64,000 nucleotides of DNA from contig NZ_CP098519.1 in the NCBI RefSeq assembly GCF_023703795.1, forward strand, positions 28,229-92,228, given 5' to 3'. The position numbers and the translations under genes are program-made. The notes below the pieces were generated by a model. It was given only the letters and a program-made list of their open reading frames with translations. It had not been told where the DNA came from and did no database searches. Position 1 is the first letter of the stretch. Every line of letters starts with the position of its first letter. This document shows positions 1-9,353 of the stretch, piece by piece. This stretch comes from Haloplanus sp. HW8-1. Lineage in GTDB: Archaea > Halobacteriota > Halobacteria > Halobacteriales > Haloferacaceae.

Positions 1-1
1 C

Positions 2-511
2 ACCGAGAACATCGAAGACCGCCTGAACGACGAGGACGTCAAAGAAAATCCGATCTTCCGGGAACTCCTCGAGGAGTATCGGGAGACGCGGCCGAAGGAG
101 ATGCGAGAACGGGGCATCCAGCAGGTGCGGTACTACATCGGCGTCGAGGTCTCCCCGCTGGAGGTCTACGACCGCTTCCGCGACGAGGGTACGCCGGCCG
201 AGAAGCTGACGCAGTTCCCCGTCATCGGGTTCCTGTTCAACCCGTTCGTGACCCGCCGCGAGGACCTCACCGACATCGAGCGCCGCGCACAGATGTTCGA
301 GAAGCTGGATAGCCGGGTCAACGATGTGCGGTCGGAGTTCATCCAGCAGGCCTCCGGGTGGTCCGCACGCCGGCTCAGCACGGTCGAACTCTTCGTGTTG
401 AATATGGACTTCTGGAACGGCCGCGAACACGAGTACGACGACGCAGAGAGCGTCGTTCGCGAACAATCCATCATCGGCCACTCGCGCCGGGAGGATGACC
501 ACGATGCGTAA
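2..511 (+). CDS. Hypothetical protein upstream of transfer ATPase (5' truncated)
   Basis: The reading frame is open from the first bases of the window, so the start lies outside. The visible 169 residues are charged, with a few hydrophobic stretches (PVIGFLFNPFV) that may be a short membrane or membrane-associated segment. I recognise no family. The 3' end overlaps the start of the VirB4-like gene by 17 nt, so it belongs to the same operon and may be a component of the transfer apparatus. That role is inferred from position only. Confidence 0.7.
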   Translation, partial: TENIEDRLNDEDVKENPIFRELLEEYRETRPKEMRERGIQQVRYYIGVEVSPLEVYDRFRDEGTPAEKLTQFPVIGFLFNPFVTRREDLTDIERRAQMFEKLDSRVNDVRSEFIQQASGWSARRLSTVELFVLNMDFWNGREHEYDDAESVVREQSIIGHSRREDDHDA

Positions 512-2729
512 CCTCGTCCTCCAGACTGGCAGCGGAGCCGTCGGCCAGCTCACGGAGTGGCTCACGAACCCAACCTCAGCTGAAGGTGCGGCTCTCTACA
601 TCCTGCTCGCGGTACTGGTCGGGATCGGCGGGAAATTCCTCTGGGACTGGTACACCGAAGACGACGAGGAAGAGGTCGAGTTCTCGGACCTCCTCGACGA
701 GGAGACCATCGAACAGGGCGCGGCCGAACGCCAACTTCTCGACGACATCGCCGAGTCACACAAAACGGTGACCGCGCCGGCGGCGATTGAGTGGGAGACG
801 CGCGCGGCACGGGTCGGGGAGCAGTGGACGACGACGCTGTACATCGCTGACTACCCGGACTACCCCAACGACGGCTACCTCTCCGAGATCTTCGAGATGA
901 CGGACGTGCAGTTCGATTTGACGGCCCACATCACGCCGAAGAACCAGGAGCGGGCGCGGAACGAACTGCAGGATATCGCTGACGACCTTCAGGTGGACGC
1001 TGACCTTGAACAGAGCGTGCGGAGTGCCTACCTACAGGAACGCGCCAACGAGGCCGCAGCGACGTACAAGGCCGTCGAGAACGGCGCGAATGTCTTCGAC
1101 CAGGGGATGTTCATCACGGTCCGGGCCGACGAGAAGGAGGACCTCCGCGACGCCGTCCAGAAGGTCAAGAGCGCGCTCCGCGACGACCCGGCGAACCTCA
1201 CGCCGAAGACGGCGATCTGCCGGCAGGATCTCGCCCTTCAGTCCGCCGCACCCATCGGTGACAACGAGTTCGGGCGGACGTCGATTGCGCTCGGCGGCGC
1301 CGTCGGCGCGCTGCTGTCCTCGCCGCACAACGCGACGATCCTCGAGGAGGGCGGCGTCGAGTTCGGGATTCACAAAGACAACCAGAGCCCGGTCGTCATC
1401 GACCCGTTCGCGCGGGACAACGGGTACGCGATGTTCACCGTCGGCGACACCGGCTCCGGGAAGTCGTTCAGTTCGAAACAGAACTTCATCCGGTCGATCG
1501 AGCAGAGCAAGGACCGTATCGGCATCATCCTCGAGCCGTTGAACAACTGGGCGGGGGTCGCCGAAGCGCTCGATGCCAAACGCATCACGGTCGGCGGGAC
1601 GCTCGGCCTGAACCCCTTGGAGATTCGGGAGACGCCCGAGCACGTCCAGCGGGCGATGGGCGAGGACGCGAGCCCGTTCAACGAGAAGCTCGACGACGCA
1701 ATGAGCTTCCTCACCAACTTCTTCGCGCTGCGGGGCATCTCGCTGGGTGACCGCCGGACGACGCTCGAACTCGGGCTCAAGCGAGCGTACAAGCGCAACG
1801 GCATCACCGACGACATCTCGACGCACGACAACCCGAGTCCGACGATTCAGGATATGATGGACGTCTTCGAGGAGATGGTCAACGACCCGGAGGAGTTCGT
1901 CGTCCGGTCCGACGAGGAGGCGGGGAAGATCAAGGAGGACGCGACGTGGCTCCTTGACCAGCTCCGCCCCTTCGAGGACGATGGTCGGCACGGCAACCTC
2001 GGCCAGGAGTCCGACTTCGACATTCGCGACGAGAAGGTCATCTACCTCGACCTCGCCCAGCAGGAGGGCAGCGTCGACAGCAGCACGGCGCTGACGATGC
2101 AGCTACTCATCTCGCTGGTGTACGAGCGGGCGAAAGTCTCGGAGAAGGAGGTCGTGTTCTACATCGACGAGGCGCGCTACATCATGCAGGACGCCGCGAG
2201 CTTGGCGTTCCTTGAGACGGTGTTCCGTCACCACCGCCATCACGACCTCTCGATCCGGCTGGTCACGCAGACCGTCGACGAGTTCTTCGAGCACGCCGAG
2301 AGCGAGGCCATTCTGGACCAGTGTGCGGTCAAGCAGTTCCACCGTCTCGACGGGATGGACGAGGAGTGGGCTGATGAGTTCGGCCTGAACTACGCACAGA
2401 TGCGGTTTGTCCAGGACGCCGTGCCGGGCAACGAGGACGCCGGCTTCTCCGAGGCCTTAGTGGGCGTCGACGGCGAGTGGCGCGGTATCCAGGTCAAAGC
2501 GATGCCCAAGGAGAAGCAGGTCATCGACTTCGACCCGACCTCACAGATCCGGTCCTCGCTGCCCGGCGCCGGCGACGACGCCGTCGATACCGAGATGGAA
2601 GAGTTCCAGGAAGAGCTCGAACACCGAGCAACGAACGGAACGAACGAAACGAGCGAACCGAACGAGGAATCAGACGCCGTCGAAGCTGAGCCAGACGGCG
2701 GGTCAACGGAGGAGACCAGCGATGGCTGA
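495..2729 (+). CDS. VirB4/TraC-like conjugation ATPase
   Basis: A 744-residue P-loop ATPase of the VirB4/TraC/HerA type, which in conjugation systems powers assembly and substrate movement of the type IV secretion channel. Residues about 30-52 form one hydrophobic helix (LYILLAVLVGIGGKFLW) followed by an acidic stretch, which suggests membrane anchoring. The Walker A motif GDTGSGKS is at about 317-324 and a Walker B-type motif (VVFYIDEARYI) at about 553-563. A Q/H-rich stretch (FRHHRHHDLSIRLVTQT) follows, as in VirB4 proteins. The C-terminus is a low-complexity Glu/Thr/Asn tail. It overlaps both neighbours (17 nt upstream, 8 nt downstream), which supports one operon with the coupling ATPase. 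Confidence in the ATPase class is high; direct proof of conjugation is lacking. Confidence 0.85.
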   Translation: MTTMRNLVLQTGSGAVGQLTEWLTNPTSAEGAALYILLAVLVGIGGKFLWDWYTEDDEEEVEFSDLLDEETIEQGAAERQLLDDIAESHKTVTAPAAIEWETRAARVGEQWTTTLYIADYPDYPNDGYLSEIFEMTDVQFDLTAHITPKNQERARNELQDIADDLQVDADLEQSVRSAYLQERANEAAATYKAVENGANVFDQGMFITVRADEKEDLRDAVQKVKSALRDDPANLTPKTAICRQDLALQSAAPIGDNEFGRTSIALGGAVGALLSSPHNATILEEGGVEFGIHKDNQSPVVIDPFARDNGYAMFTVGDTGSGKSFSSKQNFIRSIEQSKDRIGIILEPLNNWAGVAEALDAKRITVGGTLGLNPLEIRETPEHVQRAMGEDASPFNEKLDDAMSFLTNFFALRGISLGDRRTTLELGLKRAYKRNGITDDISTHDNPSPTIQDMMDVFEEMVNDPEEFVVRSDEEAGKIKEDATWLLDQLRPFEDDGRHGNLGQESDFDIRDEKVIYLDLAQQEGSVDSSTALTMQLLISLVYERAKVSEKEVVFYIDEARYIMQDAASLAFLETVFRHHRHHDLSIRLVTQTVDEFFEHAESEAILDQCAVKQFHRLDGMDEEWADEFGLNYAQMRFVQDAVPGNEDAGFSEALVGVDGEWRGIQVKAMPKEKQVIDFDPTSQIRSSLPGAGDDAVDTEMEEFQEELEHRATNGTNETSEPNEESDAVEAEPDGGSTEETSDG

Positions 2730-5700
2730 GTACCTGCGCGTCACGCCGACATCCGAGCGGCTTGACCCGGAGAGCATCCCCCGAGTCCTCGACAGCCTCC
2801 ACAAACTGACCACGCCCGGCTCGTCGGGCCTCGGGGCGAAGCTGAACCCACTCCACAGTAAGACACCACCCCGATTCGAGTTCCTCGCGATCAGTGATGG
2901 CCCGGACGACCCGGTAGAGTTCTTCTACGGGGCTGATGCGCACCTCGATACGCTTGAGAAGCGCCTCCGCTCCATCTATCCAAGCACGTTCGACATCGAG
3001 CGCGTCGACGTCGACGTCGCCGCTCGGCTCATTCAGCCAGTCGAGTTCACACCGCAGGAATTCGTCGACCACTACGAGGCTGGGCGGCTGCAGTACGAGT
3101 TTGGCCCGGCAGAACAGTACGACATCGTCGACGAGGAATCAGCGGGTTCCGAGTCAGCCGAATCCGACCCCATTGTCGACGGCGGTACGGCAGCCACGAA
3201 AGTCACCGATCATCACGTTACTGTCGGGGGCTCAGCCCTCGAACTAGCGCCGCCCGATGCACTTCCAGACGACGAGGAAGAGCGACAGGCCATCGAGAAG
3301 CCGACGATGACACCGGCGGGAACGATTCTGGCTCGCCCGGCCCAAGACGCTGTCTCGCCGCTCGGGGTTCGGTGGTGTGGCGCCGCGTCGCGGAAGCAGG
3401 ACTGGATGACCTCGCTGACACCGTTCACGGCAGAGGAAACGAACGGCGATCTCTCGTCCGTCGACGAACCGGGCGCAGCGCTGGCGTCGCTGATCGACCA
3501 CTTGATGGAGGCGACAGCGCCGACCGCGTTCCAAGTCGTCTTCCAACGGCGTGCTAGCTGGCAGTCCGACGCGGAGGTGCGGAAAGAGGACCTCGTCGAC
3601 GGCCGAGATACGTTCTTCCAGGAGGTCGTCGGGTCGTTGCTCGAGGTCGAGGAGCAGCGGAGCGACCAGGACGACCGGCAGCTCAGCGAGGCCGTCGAGA
3701 AGCGGATCGAGTACATCGACGCGAAGAACGCCAAACGGTCGTTCACGGTCAACATCCGGGCCGTCGGCGTCCCTACCGACGACACCCGCGACGACCTCGA
3801 TGGCCGGATGGACTCGCTCCTCCCCGTGTTCGACCCCCTTGATGGGCCGTTCTACGAGGTCGAGGGGCAACGCCTCCGGGACAGCGGCTTCCGTGAGAAA
3901 ACGAAGGAGAAGAAGGCACGGGCCGCTCTCCAGCGCCTCCTCAATCGCGAGTTGACGATGGGCCGGGGGAAGACCCGCCCTGAGCTGGTCCTCTGTGGGA
4001 CGGAGCTTGCGAACTTCGTCCTCGTCCCCTCCTCCGAACAGTTGACCGTCGAAGGGACGCGGGGAACCAGGGCCGAACAGCAGAGTCGGAACCCACTCCC
4101 GTGGCCAAATCCGGATCTGATCCAGCAGTTCCAGGACGGGATGGCCATCGGCTACGCGCTCGACGAGAACGGTGAGCCTCGACCAGATCCCATCCGAATC
4201 CCGCCGGACCTGTTGCCGACGCATTACGGCCGGTTCGCGTCGACTGGTGGCGGGAAGTCGAAGGCCATCATCAATGACGCCCTCTCGCTTCGCGAGTCGA
4301 CGGGTGGCCCCGTCGTCCTCGTCGACCCGAAGGGGGACGGAATGTGTGAGAACTACCTGCGCTGCCACTACGAGCGGTTCGCTGGTCTCGACGACGTCTA
4401 CCACTTCCGCGTCCCGGAGACCATCCCCGCGTTCTCGTTCTTCGACATCCGCCCTGCGCTCGAAGCGGGCCGCAACCGTGAGGACGCGATTCAGGACAAG
4501 GTCGACCATTTCCACGACATCCTCCGGATGATTATGGGCCGCGAGCAGTACGGGCAGGCGTTCGTCGCGAACGAGATCCTCAGCTACCTGATCAAGGCGC
4601 TGTTCGACGAGGAGTATGGGAGCGACGTGTTCGGGCTGGACGACCTCTTCGCCGCCGCGCTCCGGATGCAGCGCGATCAGACGATTCCCCCGGTCTCAGC
4701 GGACAATCAAAACATCGAGGAATCGCTGACGCGCCACTTCGCGAAGGACAACCACCAGTTCCAAGTGTCGATGGACGCCGTCGGGAACCGCCTCGACAAG
4801 CTCAAAGAGGACGCGCATCTCCGGCGGATCTTCAGCCACGTCCCCGAGCAGAACGACGCCGGCGAGTACGTCGACAACCGGTTCGACTTCCGCGAGTTCC
4901 TCGATGAAGACGCGACCATCATCTTCGACCTCGGCGACCTTCGGCCGGAGGCACAGCGAGCGATCACACTCCTGCTGTTGAGCAACCTCTGGGACGCCGT
5001 GCAGGTGCGCCGTCGCGACGGTCAGACCGACTACGAGAAGCTCACGAACCTCATCATCGAGGAGGCGGCGCCGGTCGCGTCGACAAAGCTCGTCTCCGAG
5101 CAGCTACTGCCGCAGGGCCGATCGTTCGGGCTGAGTATGGGGCTCGTGATGCAGTTCCCCGAACAGGTACGAAATCGGAACGAACGAGCCTACGACGAGG
5201 TGCTGAACAATATCAAGACGAAGCTCATCGGCAACATCTCGATCGAGCGTGATCTCGCAGAGTCGCTCGCGCACGAGGACCTCAGCCCGACCGAACTCCG
5301 CAACCGAATCAACACGCTCCCAAGTGGTGAGTGGATTGCGCAGCTCCCGAGTCCGTCGTTCGGGGAGACTGGTCCGCCGCCGTTTTCGCTGAAGCCGCTC
5401 CCGATTGCGCCGGGGCATCCAGAAAGCGACCAGCCGCTCACAGAGCCCCAGGAAGACCATTTCGAGTCCGTGTCCCGGCCACGGATGGTCGAGCGAACAC
5501 AGGCCCAGTACGGGCTGACAGAGCCGACTGAGTCGAACGCTTCCCCAGAAGAGACTGGCTGGGGGAGTTCGGGGGCTGAGACGACGGGTTCGGCTGCCGA
5601 CGGCGACTCAGGAACGGATCCGACGCAATCCGCATTCATCAGCGAATCGACGACCGAAGACACATCGACGTCGACCACCCAGTCCGAGACGGACAGCGAC

Positions 5701-6546
5701 CCAGATGCGGACGAGGCAGCGATGATCCCCCTGTTCGGGCAGGCCACCGAGGCGGACGAGGAGTCAGCTGCTGACCAAGCAGCGGAGCCGGAGAACGGGG
5801 CAACACCCGTTCAGGAAAGTAGCGTGCCCGTCCCCGATGACGAACTCCGACAACGCGGGCTCAGCCGTGACGACGTCCGATTCCTGAATCGGGTCCTCGA
5901 CGTGATGAACCGAGAGGACGACGAGTACACGCTACTGGACAGGATGAGCCAGCTTCGGGACGAATACGACGACCTCCATGTGGAGCGGCTCACGGAGCAG
6001 GACCTCCTGGAAGCGGACTCCGCGGCGGGGCGCAAGTACTACACCGTCCTCCCAGACGGTCGAGACCTCCTCGGGAGAGAATTGAAGGCGGGACCAGGAG
6101 CGGGCGATCTCGGCGAGAAAACGCCACACAAGGTTGGCGTCCGGCTCCTCGAGCTGTGGCTCCAGCAGCGGGACGACGTCGGTCGCGTGGAACCGTACTA
6201 CGAAACCGACGACGGCACGGTACTGGACGTGGCCGGCTTCGACGGGGACGGCGAGCTTGTCTGGGCCGGCGAAGCAGAGCTCGCTAGTAACAACCGGCAC
6301 GCCCCGGTCGAGGATTACGACAAACTCAGCGCGGTGGACGCCGACGCGATCTGGGCCTTCAACAATCGCGAGACGGCGCTCGACGTTCTGGACAGCCTTG
6401 CCGACGCGGATCGGATCGACGAGCGGGTCAGCGGGCGTGCGGCACGATCGTTCGCGACCATCAGAGACGCCGTCGACGAGTTCGATGCTACGGGGCTGAC
6501 CACCGTTCGGGGCTTCAAAAATCTCGACCAAGAACTCAACCAATGA
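2722..6546 (+). CDS. VirD4/TraG-like coupling ATPase with C-terminal nuclease-like domain
   Basis: A 1274-residue protein. The central ATPase has Walker A (STGGGKSK, about 507-514) and a Walker B-type motif (NLIIEEAAPV, about 776-785), with the layout of type IV coupling proteins that bring DNA to the transfer channel. The N-terminal 450 residues are a haloarchaeal extension. After the ATPase comes an acidic Ser/Thr-rich linker (about 920-1040), then a probable winged-helix region (about 1060-1120). The last part (about 1140-1270) has an Asp (VLDVAGF) followed by GEAEL and resembles a PD-(D/E)XK nuclease fold, as an inference. The start overlaps the upstream gene by 8 nt and the end overlaps the primase gene by 4 nt. 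A coupling ATPase joined to a nuclease-like domain is unusual. Confidence 0.8.
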   Translation: MAEYLRVTPTSERLDPESIPRVLDSLHKLTTPGSSGLGAKLNPLHSKTPPRFEFLAISDGPDDPVEFFYGADAHLDTLEKRLRSIYPSTFDIERVDVDVAARLIQPVEFTPQEFVDHYEAGRLQYEFGPAEQYDIVDEESAGSESAESDPIVDGGTAATKVTDHHVTVGGSALELAPPDALPDDEEERQAIEKPTMTPAGTILARPAQDAVSPLGVRWCGAASRKQDWMTSLTPFTAEETNGDLSSVDEPGAALASLIDHLMEATAPTAFQVVFQRRASWQSDAEVRKEDLVDGRDTFFQEVVGSLLEVEEQRSDQDDRQLSEAVEKRIEYIDAKNAKRSFTVNIRAVGVPTDDTRDDLDGRMDSLLPVFDPLDGPFYEVEGQRLRDSGFREKTKEKKARAALQRLLNRELTMGRGKTRPELVLCGTELANFVLVPSSEQLTVEGTRGTRAEQQSRNPLPWPNPDLIQQFQDGMAIGYALDENGEPRPDPIRIPPDLLPTHYGRFASTGGGKSKAIINDALSLRESTGGPVVLVDPKGDGMCENYLRCHYERFAGLDDVYHFRVPETIPAFSFFDIRPALEAGRNREDAIQDKVDHFHDILRMIMGREQYGQAFVANEILSYLIKALFDEEYGSDVFGLDDLFAAALRMQRDQTIPPVSADNQNIEESLTRHFAKDNHQFQVSMDAVGNRLDKLKEDAHLRRIFSHVPEQNDAGEYVDNRFDFREFLDEDATIIFDLGDLRPEAQRAITLLLLSNLWDAVQVRRRDGQTDYEKLTNLIIEEAAPVASTKLVSEQLLPQGRSFGLSMGLVMQFPEQVRNRNERAYDEVLNNIKTKLIGNISIERDLAESLAHEDLSPTELRNRINTLPSGEWIAQLPSPSFGETGPPPFSLKPLPIAPGHPESDQPLTEPQEDHFESVSRPRMVERTQAQYGLTEPTESNASPEETGWGSSGAETTGSAADGDSGTDPTQSAFISESTTEDTSTSTTQSETDSDPDADEAAMIPLFGQATEADEESAADQAAEPENGATPVQESSVPVPDDELRQRGLSRDDVRFLNRVLDVMNREDDEYTLLDRMSQLRDEYDDLHVERLTEQDLLEADSAAGRKYYTVLPDGRDLLGRELKAGPGAGDLGEKTPHKVGVRLLELWLQQRDDVGRVEPYYETDDGTVLDVAGFDGDGELVWAGEAELASNNRHAPVEDYDKLSAVDADAIWAFNNRETALDVLDSLADADRIDERVSGRAARSFATIRDAVDEFDATGLTTVRGFKNLDQELNQ

Positions 6547-7427
6547 CTTGGCGACAGGCGACCCGCGAGGAGCTTTACGACTACTACGCCGAAGAATTCC
6601 CCCGCTATCTGGGTGACCTGCCGGAATTCATCACGGCGACCGGCCCGAAACAGTACGCCGTCGCCTTCCGCGAGTCCCACCCGGTGCGCAAAGACGAGGT
6701 GCCGGCCAAGGACTTCATCCGGCGGGATACGTGGCAAACAGATCCGTCGGGGGACCGAACGGCACCCGAGTTCAACGGCTTCGAGGACGTCGTCGAGTTC
6801 ATTCGACACCCCGCTCGCAACGACCCGCTGGGGCGGAGCAAGTTCGCGCTTGCTGATCCGGAGGTATTGGAGCAACCGGATCCACGGCCCGACGCCGTCT
6901 ACTACGCGCTGGATCACTGGGAACGACCCTGGGTTCTTCTCGTCGACATCGACGCGAAAGAGATCGCCCGAGACCGAGCGGACGAGATGGTGTCGGCGGA
7001 CGGCGACGATCGGGACGACGATGCGCTTCTCGACGCTGCGGGTATCCTCGACGCCGCTCCTGAAGGGTATCCGTACGCCTTCGAAGACGTCGACCGCGCT
7101 ATCGAGTACGGGTTCGAAGTGCGCGACATCTTCGAGGACGATTTCGACGCCGAGGAGACGATGGTTGTCTACAGCGGGCAGGGTGTCCACGTCTACCTGC
7201 TGGATACCGACCCGGCGCACCGGTACGACGAGCAGAGTCGCGAGGTGTTGAACGACCTCCTCCTCGAGACGTACGATATCCCCATCGACCCCGTCGTGAC
7301 GGCCGACCGCCGGCGTGTCGCTCGTCTGCCCTACTCGCTGCACGCCGACGTCTGTAGCATCGTTCAACCCATCGAGAGCCCGGCGTTCGACGTTCGGTCG
7401 GCGACGCCCGAGGTGATCGGCGAATGA
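6543..7427 (+). CDS. PriS-like archaeo-eukaryotic primase small subunit
   Basis: A 294-residue homologue of the catalytic subunit of archaeo-eukaryotic primases, which synthesise primers for DNA polymerase. Family hallmarks are visible: the metal-binding DID in LLVDIDAKE (135-137), the SxH-type nucleotide-binding motif in SGQGVHVYLL (211-220), and the conserved RVARLPYSLHADV stretch (258-270), equivalent to the RLPxSLH region of cellular PriS. An acidic stretch at 150-163 interrupts the fold. Translation is probably coupled to both neighbours through 4-nt ATGA overlaps. The chromosome should carry its own priS, so this copy is probably dedicated to element replication or to priming the transferred strand. 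Function assigned from motifs. Confidence 0.85.
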   Translation: MTWRQATREELYDYYAEEFPRYLGDLPEFITATGPKQYAVAFRESHPVRKDEVPAKDFIRRDTWQTDPSGDRTAPEFNGFEDVVEFIRHPARNDPLGRSKFALADPEVLEQPDPRPDAVYYALDHWERPWVLLVDIDAKEIARDRADEMVSADGDDRDDDALLDAAGILDAAPEGYPYAFEDVDRAIEYGFEVRDIFEDDFDAEETMVVYSGQGVHVYLLDTDPAHRYDEQSREVLNDLLLETYDIPIDPVVTADRRRVARLPYSLHADVCSIVQPIESPAFDVRSATPEVIGE

Positions 7428-8944
7428 ATCCGAGTACGCCCACCGACGACGAGGGTATGGCGTATCGAGTTGCGGCACTCCCGCTGGAGTACGGTGAGAC
7501 CCGCATCAACCAGCTGTTTACGCGTGGGTACAATCGATACGTCGTCGACGGCGAGGACCAACCCGAGGACCTCCTGAACGACGTCGAGCGGTTCGGGACG
7601 GCGGCGTTCAAAGAGGAGGTTCGTGCCGATGCCGCCGAGGAGCCGTTCGTCGACGAACCGGGGACGCTCGCTGTGCTCGCGACGCTGAGTGCGATCTGTG
7701 TGAAAGAGCACCCGAAGTTCGAGCACGCGTCGCCCCGGAACATCCAGGTGCTCTACGACATTCGAGAGCTGTACGTCAACAATCTCGCCTCCCTCCTTCG
7801 AGCCCACGGGGGTGGGGCGCTCCAACAGGACATAGCCGACGTGCTGTACAGCAAGGAGCCCGGTGAGGATGGCCCGCATCCGGGTCGGGTCTGTACGGGT
7901 ATCACAGAGATGCCAGAGTTCGGGGATGGCCTCTACCTCGAAATCCCGATGGCGGCGGCGTCACGCAAATGCCTTGTTCGGGAGGACGAAGCGGCGAATG
8001 GGAGTGACGACGATGGAGAGATACTGACGCGAGTTAAGGACAACAACCTGTACGTCCCGGTCGGTGATTTCGACAGTAAGTATCGCGACTATGCTGAGCG
8101 GGCATTCAAGAAGCTCCTGCGGGTTCAGGAGGACGGCCTCTCCGACGACCAGCTATCGTGGTTGACCACGAACGAGTCGGCGATCACGGAGCGAATCGAC
8201 CGCTTCCTCGAGACCGGCCATCATGAGCGTATCTGGCGGAACTGGGACCGTGGGGAGCGGACGATTCGCGTCCTCCGGCGGGCCCTTAGTGACGCCCCCG
8301 ACGACGTCGCACAAAAGGGTGAGTTCCACACAGCGAAGGAGCTCTACCGAGCGGTCGAGGCGTATGAGGCCGAGGACGACTGGGAATCCTCTGTGACGGA
8401 TTGGATCTCGAGTCCGAGCAGTCTCGCGAAGACGCTGGCCGACCACGAGTCTCACTTGGCAGTCACGATCGACCGCGACGGGCGCGTCAATACGTACCGA
8501 ATCGGGCGAGCTGGAACCGGCGCCGAACAGATCGAGGTGCGAGAGATCGAAGACCTCTTCGAACTCCCCTGTATGGCGAATATGGAGGAACGTCTCCACG
8601 AAAAGAAGCCGGTACGGAAAGACCTCTACAACTTCGCGCGGATGGTGATGTGGCTGCCGCAGTACCAAGACAGCAGCCTCGACGAGATCGTCGCGGACCT
8701 CAAGGACGTCTTCTCTCGGTGGCCGTGGTACGACGAGCAGGAGACCGAATACCAGGTCCGCTACGAGTTCTCGAATACGATCGACGGCGACACACCGTTG
8801 CCGATGAACTGCGATAACGACGATCTGCAGCGCTACTGTATCGGTCAGGACCAGTGTCCCTACTCGATCTGGGGCAGTCTCCCGTTCTCGGATGAAATGT
8901 ACAACCAACTGGATGAGGCCGGATATGCTGGAGAAGGGTTCTAA
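7424..8944 (+). CDS. PriL-like primase large subunit (Fe-S)
   Basis: A 506-residue protein whose C-terminal third resembles the iron-sulfur domain of the archaeal/eukaryotic primase large subunit. Four cysteines are placed as expected for a 4Fe-4S cluster: C383 (ELPCMAN), C463 (PMNCDN), C472 (RYCIG) and C478 (DQCPYSIWG). The regulatory subunit binds template and initiating nucleotide and would pair with the PriS-like protein encoded just upstream (4-nt overlap). The N-terminal half (LEYGETRINQLFTRGYNRYV) also looks PriL-like. It is the last gene of the transfer/primase operon; GC falls sharply after its stop codon. Confidence 0.8.
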   Translation: MNPSTPTDDEGMAYRVAALPLEYGETRINQLFTRGYNRYVVDGEDQPEDLLNDVERFGTAAFKEEVRADAAEEPFVDEPGTLAVLATLSAICVKEHPKFEHASPRNIQVLYDIRELYVNNLASLLRAHGGGALQQDIADVLYSKEPGEDGPHPGRVCTGITEMPEFGDGLYLEIPMAAASRKCLVREDEAANGSDDDGEILTRVKDNNLYVPVGDFDSKYRDYAERAFKKLLRVQEDGLSDDQLSWLTTNESAITERIDRFLETGHHERIWRNWDRGERTIRVLRRALSDAPDDVAQKGEFHTAKELYRAVEAYEAEDDWESSVTDWISSPSSLAKTLADHESHLAVTIDRDGRVNTYRIGRAGTGAEQIEVREIEDLFELPCMANMEERLHEKKPVRKDLYNFARMVMWLPQYQDSSLDEIVADLKDVFSRWPWYDEQETEYQVRYEFSNTIDGDTPLPMNCDNDDLQRYCIGQDQCPYSIWGSLPFSDEMYNQLDEAGYAGEGF

Positions 8945-9101
8945 CTTGATTCAGCAATATCAAGTCGAGTGTTAACTCTCTCCTGGATACCAATATGTAG
9001 GTATGCACTTGCGCTATGATTAAATCTAAAGACACCTCCTACCTGCGGTTGGGGATCCAGACTAGCTTGAAAGAAACCGTTCGAACAGAGGATGTGTTTG
9101 G

Positions 9102-9230
9102 CTAGCTACCACCGCAGCTCGGAGCTGAGGATGGACTACAACTGGAGTGTGCGGTATACTTCTCCGTGGATCGGTCATCACTCAGTTCTTCAATTTCCAG
9201 ATCGAGGCCGTCGTCTTTGACTTCCAACAT
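9102..9230 (-). CDS. Candidate TOMM/LAP precursor peptide (42 aa)
   Basis: This short gene was found by reading the minus strand by hand. It encodes a 42-residue peptide with an acidic leader (MLEVKDDGLDLEIEELSDDR, residues 1-20), a short linker STEKYTAH and a C-terminal core SSCSPSSAPSCGGS. The core has nine Ser/Cys among 14 residues, plus Gly and Pro, as in substrates of azol(in)e-forming YcaO enzymes. The amphipathic acidic run in the leader fits binding to an RRE-type wHTH such as the one in the E1-like protein. It is the only short frame near the cluster with this leader/core layout. It diverges from the phosphotransferase gene at a shared TATA element. No clear Shine-Dalgarno is present, so the transcript may have a short 5' leader. 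Leader cleavage site and modified residues cannot be read from sequence. Confidence 0.72.
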   Translation of the reverse strand: MLEVKDDGLDLEIEELSDDRSTEKYTAHSSCSPSSAPSCGGS

Positions 9231-9260
9231 CCTATCTGGTGGTTGTCACGAGATAACAAA

Positions 9261-9324
9261 TATCTTTGGGGCAGAGATGCATACTTCCATTTATATATTC
9301 TTTCTTGTATTAACCCCAAAGATA
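9261..9324. promoter_or_regulatory. Divergent promoter with TATA centre and 11-bp inverted repeat
   Basis: The AT-rich core TTTATATATT (9290-9299) can act as a TATA box in both directions: for the precursor gene on the minus strand and for the phosphotransferase on the plus strand. It lies almost at the centre of a perfect inverted repeat, TATCTTTGGGG (9261-9271) and CCCCAAAGATA (9314-9324). Each arm falls roughly where a start site would be expected, 20-27 nt from the TATA element, so it could be an operator for one regulator of both genes. The repeat is seen; the regulation is inferred. Confidence 0.6.
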
Positions 9325-9353
9325 CAATATGTTAGGTAATTTCATTCGCGGTA

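Noticed and set aside
3244..4515. Long minus-strand frame opposite the coupling ATPase
   Set aside because: A GC-driven shadow: Arg/Leu-rich translation with no domain, opposite a gene with clear Walker motifs.
6315..7478. Long minus-strand frame opposite the primase gene
   Set aside because: Shadow of the PriS-like gene, no recognisable domain.
9017..9106. A plus-strand frame (MIKSKDTSYLRLG...) beside the RiPP island
   Set aside because: Only 29 codons, no core-like tail, and its end overlaps the stop codon of the convincing precursor on the other strand.
9147..9335. Plus-strand frame of about 60 codons between the primase operon and the phosphotransferase
   Set aside because: It runs through the shared promoter and operator region and opposite the precursor; composition is not protein-like.
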